Assembly: GCF_004124325.1 (NCBI RefSeq) | Contig: NZ_QBDT01000001.1 | Coordinates: 7,714,963-7,778,962 of the forward strand | DNA: 64,000 nt | DNA from: Streptomyces sp. L2 | Lineage (GTDB): Bacteria > Actinomycetota > Actinomycetes > Streptomycetales > Streptomycetaceae | Reading direction: 5' to 3' | In this document: positions 61,275-64,000 of the stretch, in pieces | Position numbering within the stretch: the first letter of the stretch is position 1 | Layout: the number at the start of each line of letters is the position of its first letter | The notes under the pieces: model-generated | The model's input: only the letters and a program-made list of their open reading frames with translations | Told to the model about the DNA's origin: nothing | The model's database searches: none | Translations under genes and position numbers: made by a program

Positions 61275-62839
61275 ATGGCTAGGCCCTCGCGACGCCTCGT
61301 CGCAGCATTATTAGCCGCGCTCACTCTCATTCTTTCTTCCGCCGTCCCGGCCTTTGCCGGACAGCCGGCACCATTGCCGTACCCGACACGTTCGGACTAT
61401 CACATCAAGGGAATCCAGCCGGACTTCTGGAACCAGGACGAGATCGCCGGCAACAACGCCGGCGGCGTGTCGATGAACCTGGTCTGGGCGTCCTGGGAGC
61501 CAAACGTCAAGGCTGCCCCATGCACTGCGAACGAACAGGAGTACGACGGGCGCTGCTTTGTCGTCGACTCCAAGGTGGACGCGGCCATCAAGGGTTGGAG
61601 CGATCGCGGGCTGGTGGTCACCGCCATCGTATGGGGCACCCCTGCCTGGGCGCGCCAGGGGCGCCCCTGCACGCCCGCAGCGCCGGGATTCGAGTCCTTC
61701 TGTGTGCCTAACAATCCCGCCGACTTCGGCCGGTTCGCCGGTATGCTGGCCCAGCGTTACGACGGGCTCCACGGGCACGGCCGAATCGCCGACTTCGTGA
61801 TCGACAACGAGGTCAACACCAATACCTGGTTCGACATCGGCTGTGGCCAGGGAACTCCCTGCGACACCAACACGTGGCTCGACCAGATCGCGGCCAACTA
61901 CAACGCCGCCTACGACCGAATCACCACCGAGCAGTCGACCGCCAAGGTACTGACCTCGCTGGAAAACCACTTCGGCCGGGAATTCGACAACCCGGCCGGT
62001 GGCATGCTGTCCGGCATGACCGTGCTGGAAGGCCTGGCCGCGCGAGCGGGTAACCGGCAGTGGCGGGTGGCCTACCACGCCTACCCCCGGACCTGTCCAG
62101 CCCGTCCTTCTCCGCCGACGACTACCCTATGGTCACCTTCGGCAACATCGGCATCCTCGTAGGTTGGCTGCACCAACGGTTCCCGGACAAACCGCACGCC
62201 TGGACAGTCCAGCTCACCGAGAACGGAATCAACTCCGCCGCCCCCAACTCCAATGAGGCTGCCCAGGCCAACATGCTGTGCTGGAGCTTCTTCAACGTGC
62301 TCGGCACACCGGGCATCGAAAGCTACATCTACCACCGGATGCAGGACATGCCAGGTGAGGGCGGTCTCCAACTCGGCCTGCGCCGGGAGGACGGCTCGGC
62401 CAAACCCGCCTGGGCGGTCTGGGCGATGGCCAACCGCAACGACGTATCCCCGGCAAAGCTCTCCTGCGGCTTCGAGCACCTCCCCTACACCGTCCTGATG
62501 CGCGGCTACAACCCGACCCGAGGCCATATCGCCTCTTCCCGAGCACTGCCAGGCGGATTCAAAGTCGAGATGAACTGGCATCTCTTCCGCGAAGAGCGGC
62601 CCGGAACGGTCATGCTCTATGAGTGCAAGGTGAGCGGACACTCGATGCTGACCCGGGACCCCGGATGCGAGGGCAAGTTCCCCCTGGGCCCCGTCGGCTA
62701 CATCCACACCAACCCAGTACCAGGGTCCGTTCCCCTCTACCGCTGCTACATCCCCTCCAACGGCGACCACTTCGTATCCCCACGCGCAGACTGCGAAGGC
62801 TCCACAACAGAATCCCTACTCGGCTACGCCATGCAGTGA
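61275..62839 (+). pseudogene. Secreted DUF5722-like glycosidase-fold protein with a one-base frameshift
   Basis: ATG 61275 with AAGGAGG. Signal peptide [33 protein letters not shown]-barrel-like region follows: [44 protein letters not shown] (N-E acid/base pair of GH-A type enzymes), [13 protein letters not shown] and RVAYHAYP. There the frame breaks: five C at about 62084-62088 where six would give [27 protein letters not shown], and the gene continues in the +2 frame to 62839 with [13 protein letters not shown] (second catalytic Glu region). The C-terminus has a Cys-containing repeat ([42 protein letters not shown]). Either a real inactivating deletion or a sequencing slip. Confidence 0.78.
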
Positions 62840-63146
62840 CATCACGAACCCCCAGCGTGGACCCGAGGATCATACGTAGACAACGGACGTGACGTTCTGT
62901 TTGCTCGGTCCGCGGGCCTACCCGTCGAGCCCGCGTTGTCATGCGTCACCGACAGATGCTGGCCCTGCATGGCCTCAAAGGACTGTGATGGCGACGCGCT
63001 GAGGAGCCGTTCCTTTGCACTCTCCAGCCGGGGAGCGGCTCCGCTGACGCTTTGGCCCGTGCCCCGCGTCGATTTCGTTGGCTTACTTCGGGCGGTCTGA
63101 AGGTTGTTCTGATGGGGTCTGATGCAGGTACGGGTGACAGGTTCGG
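62840..63146. other. Intergenic stretch, no gene seen
   Basis: Short gap between the secreted protein and IS relics. No recognised feature. Confidence 0.4.
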
Positions 63147-63344
63147 TCACGCGGCCTGGAGGGCCGGCCTGGTCATGACGGTCTCGAATTCGATGGAGGT
63201 CAGCCGGCCGAGGGCGGCTTGTCTGCGGCGGCGGTGGTAGGTCCACTCGATCCAGGACACGATCGCGATCCGGAGTTCCTCGCGGGTGGCCCAGACGCGG
63301 CGGTCGAAAACGTTCTTCTGCAGCAGGCTGAAGAAGGACTCCAT
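63147..63344 (-). pseudogene. IS3-family transposase (OrfB) C-terminal fragment
   Basis: MESFFSLLQKNVFDRRVWATREELRIAIVSWIEWTYHRRRRQAALGRLTSIEFE is the terminal part of an rve-domain IS3 transposase, including the catalytic Glu (M-E-S-F-F). The upstream domain has been replaced by the IS5-type element to its right. Confidence 0.88.
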
Positions 63345-63396
63345 GAGCCCTTTCCAACCTGTCGACCAGGAGGGGCGGTTGGGCTGACAGGTGGGT

Positions 63397-63451
63397 GAAG
63401 CCCCTGGTGGATGGGTTTTCGACCAAGAAATCCGTCTCCACCAGAGGCTTC
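63397..63451. repeat. Inverted repeat at the left end of the IS5-type element
   Basis: GAAGCCCCTGGTGGA (63397-63411) and TCCACCAGAGGCTTC (63437-63451) pair at 14 of 15 positions across a 25-nt loop, immediately before the transposase start. Possibly a sub-terminal structure limiting read-through into the transposase gene. Confidence 0.55.
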
Positions 63452-63453
63452 GT

Positions 63454-64000
63454 GTGCTTGTCTACCCGTCGGGCGTCGACGTGTCCAGTTCCGCCCTGTG
63501 CTTCCTGTCCGCCAAGCTCCGTCAGCGCCGCCGGGAACTCGGTACCCGCTGGCGGCGCCTGACTGCCGGCCGGCAGGCGCTGCTCACTCTCGCCCATCTC
63601 CGCAACGGCCACCCCTATGCCCAGCTCGCGGCCGGGTTCGGCATAGGGACGACGACGGCATACCGGTACATCACCGAGGCCGTCGAGTTCGTGGCCGCTC
63701 TCGCGCCGACTCTCGGGGAGGCGGTCCGGGCCGCATCGTCGAAGACGTTCGTGCTGCTGGACGGCACCCTGCTGCCAATCGCCCGGATCGCCGCGGACCG
63801 GCCCTACTACTCAGGGAAGCACAAGCGGCATGGGATGAACGTGCAGGTCCTCGCCGATCCCTTCGGCCGGCTGCTGTGGGCCTCACCGGTCCTGCCCGGT
63901 GCCGTCCACGACGTCCGCGCGGCCCGCGAACACGGCATCGTCGACGCCCTCGCCGAGGCCGACATGATGTGCTGGGCCGACAAGGGCTACCGAGGCGCCG
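63454..64000 (+). CDS. IS5-type DDE transposase, truncated by the window end
   Basis: Frame from GTG 63454 (VLVYPSGVDVSSSAL) stays open to the last base. N-terminal HTH: RQALLTLAHLRNGHPYAQLAAGFGIGTTTAYRYITEAVE; first catalytic Asp in FVLLDGTLLPIARIAADRPYYSGKHKRHGMN; LWASPVLPGAVHDVRAAREHG; second Asp in MMCWADKGYRG. No stop or frameshift in the visible 182 codons. Same family as the relic at 8924. Confidence 0.9.
   Translation, partial: MLVYPSGVDVSSSALCFLSAKLRQRRRELGTRWRRLTAGRQALLTLAHLRNGHPYAQLAAGFGIGTTTAYRYITEAVEFVAALAPTLGEAVRAASSKTFVLLDGTLLPIARIAADRPYYSGKHKRHGMNVQVLADPFGRLLWASPVLPGAVHDVRAAREHGIVDALAEADMMCWADKGYRGA

Noticed and set aside
1..64000. CRISPR arrays, rRNA genes, replication origin
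   Set aside because: No regularly spaced repeats, rRNA-like or DnaA-box-rich sequence were seen.

Overview
The window looks like Streptomyces DNA. GC content is very high, genes carry GGAGG-type ribosome sites with ATG, GTG and TTG starts, and it holds a SapB/RamS-type class III lanthipeptide locus, a spore-associated protein (SapA) homologue, secreted lectin-like and Ig-like proteins, siderophore and natural-product operons, and many broken insertion sequences. That mosaic suggests accessory, arm-like chromosome (inference; no replication or end sequence is visible).

Region by region. (1) 1-7261: a ram/amf-type class III lanthipeptide cluster: LanKC synthetase, a 39-residue precursor too short for most gene finders with two Ser-x-x-Ser-x(2-3)-Cys motifs, two half-ABC exporters and a convergent response regulator. 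(2) 7262-14550: secreted proteins (SapA-like, bulb-lectin-like, three-repeat Ig-like) separated by eroded DNA with transposase relics and a decayed zinc-ribbon repeat gene. (3) 14557-23952, minus strand: a translationally coupled NIS siderophore operon whose order (ATP-grasp, NIS synthetase, MFS, NIS synthetase, PLP decarboxylase) is that of vibrioferrin pvsABCDE, followed by two unrelated citrate-forming enzymes (SbnG/HpcH type and citrate/methylcitrate synthase type).

(4) 25259-47352, minus strand: an unusual biosynthetic cluster. An ACP, a LnmK-type acyltransferase/decarboxylase and an AONS-type condensing enzyme could make an alpha-amino or alkyl ketone. They sit with a group II PLP decarboxylase, GNAT, agmatinase-family ureohydrolase, class I aminotransferase, and a duplicated module of NRPS-like A-T-reductase + TenA-like domain + FAD amine oxidase. 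In one copy the TenA-like domain is a separate gene; in the other it is fused to the NRPS C-terminus. Transposase relics interrupt the operon at 41.9-43.5 kb.

(5) 47.5-54.3 kb: a mobile-element pile-up. A TPR-type regulator gene is split by an IS21-family element (5-bp target duplication; the reading frame is restored exactly on removal), and that element's istB is split by an intact ISL3 element with perfect 36-bp inverted repeats and a passenger gene. An intact homologue of the broken regulator follows. (6) 54742-59271, minus strand: five tightly packed genes for a Sua5/TsaC-like protein, a TsaD/Kae1-like protein, a GT-B glycosyltransferase, a LOG-type phosphoribohydrolase and a HAM1-type nucleotide pyrophosphatase. 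This is t6A-tRNA chemistry next to nucleotide-trimming and sugar-transfer enzymes, and is the strongest candidate for an undescribed pathway. (7) 59.6-64 kb: Tn3, IS1634 and IS3 relics, a secreted DUF5722-like protein with a one-base frameshift in a C run, and an IS5-type transposase running off the end.
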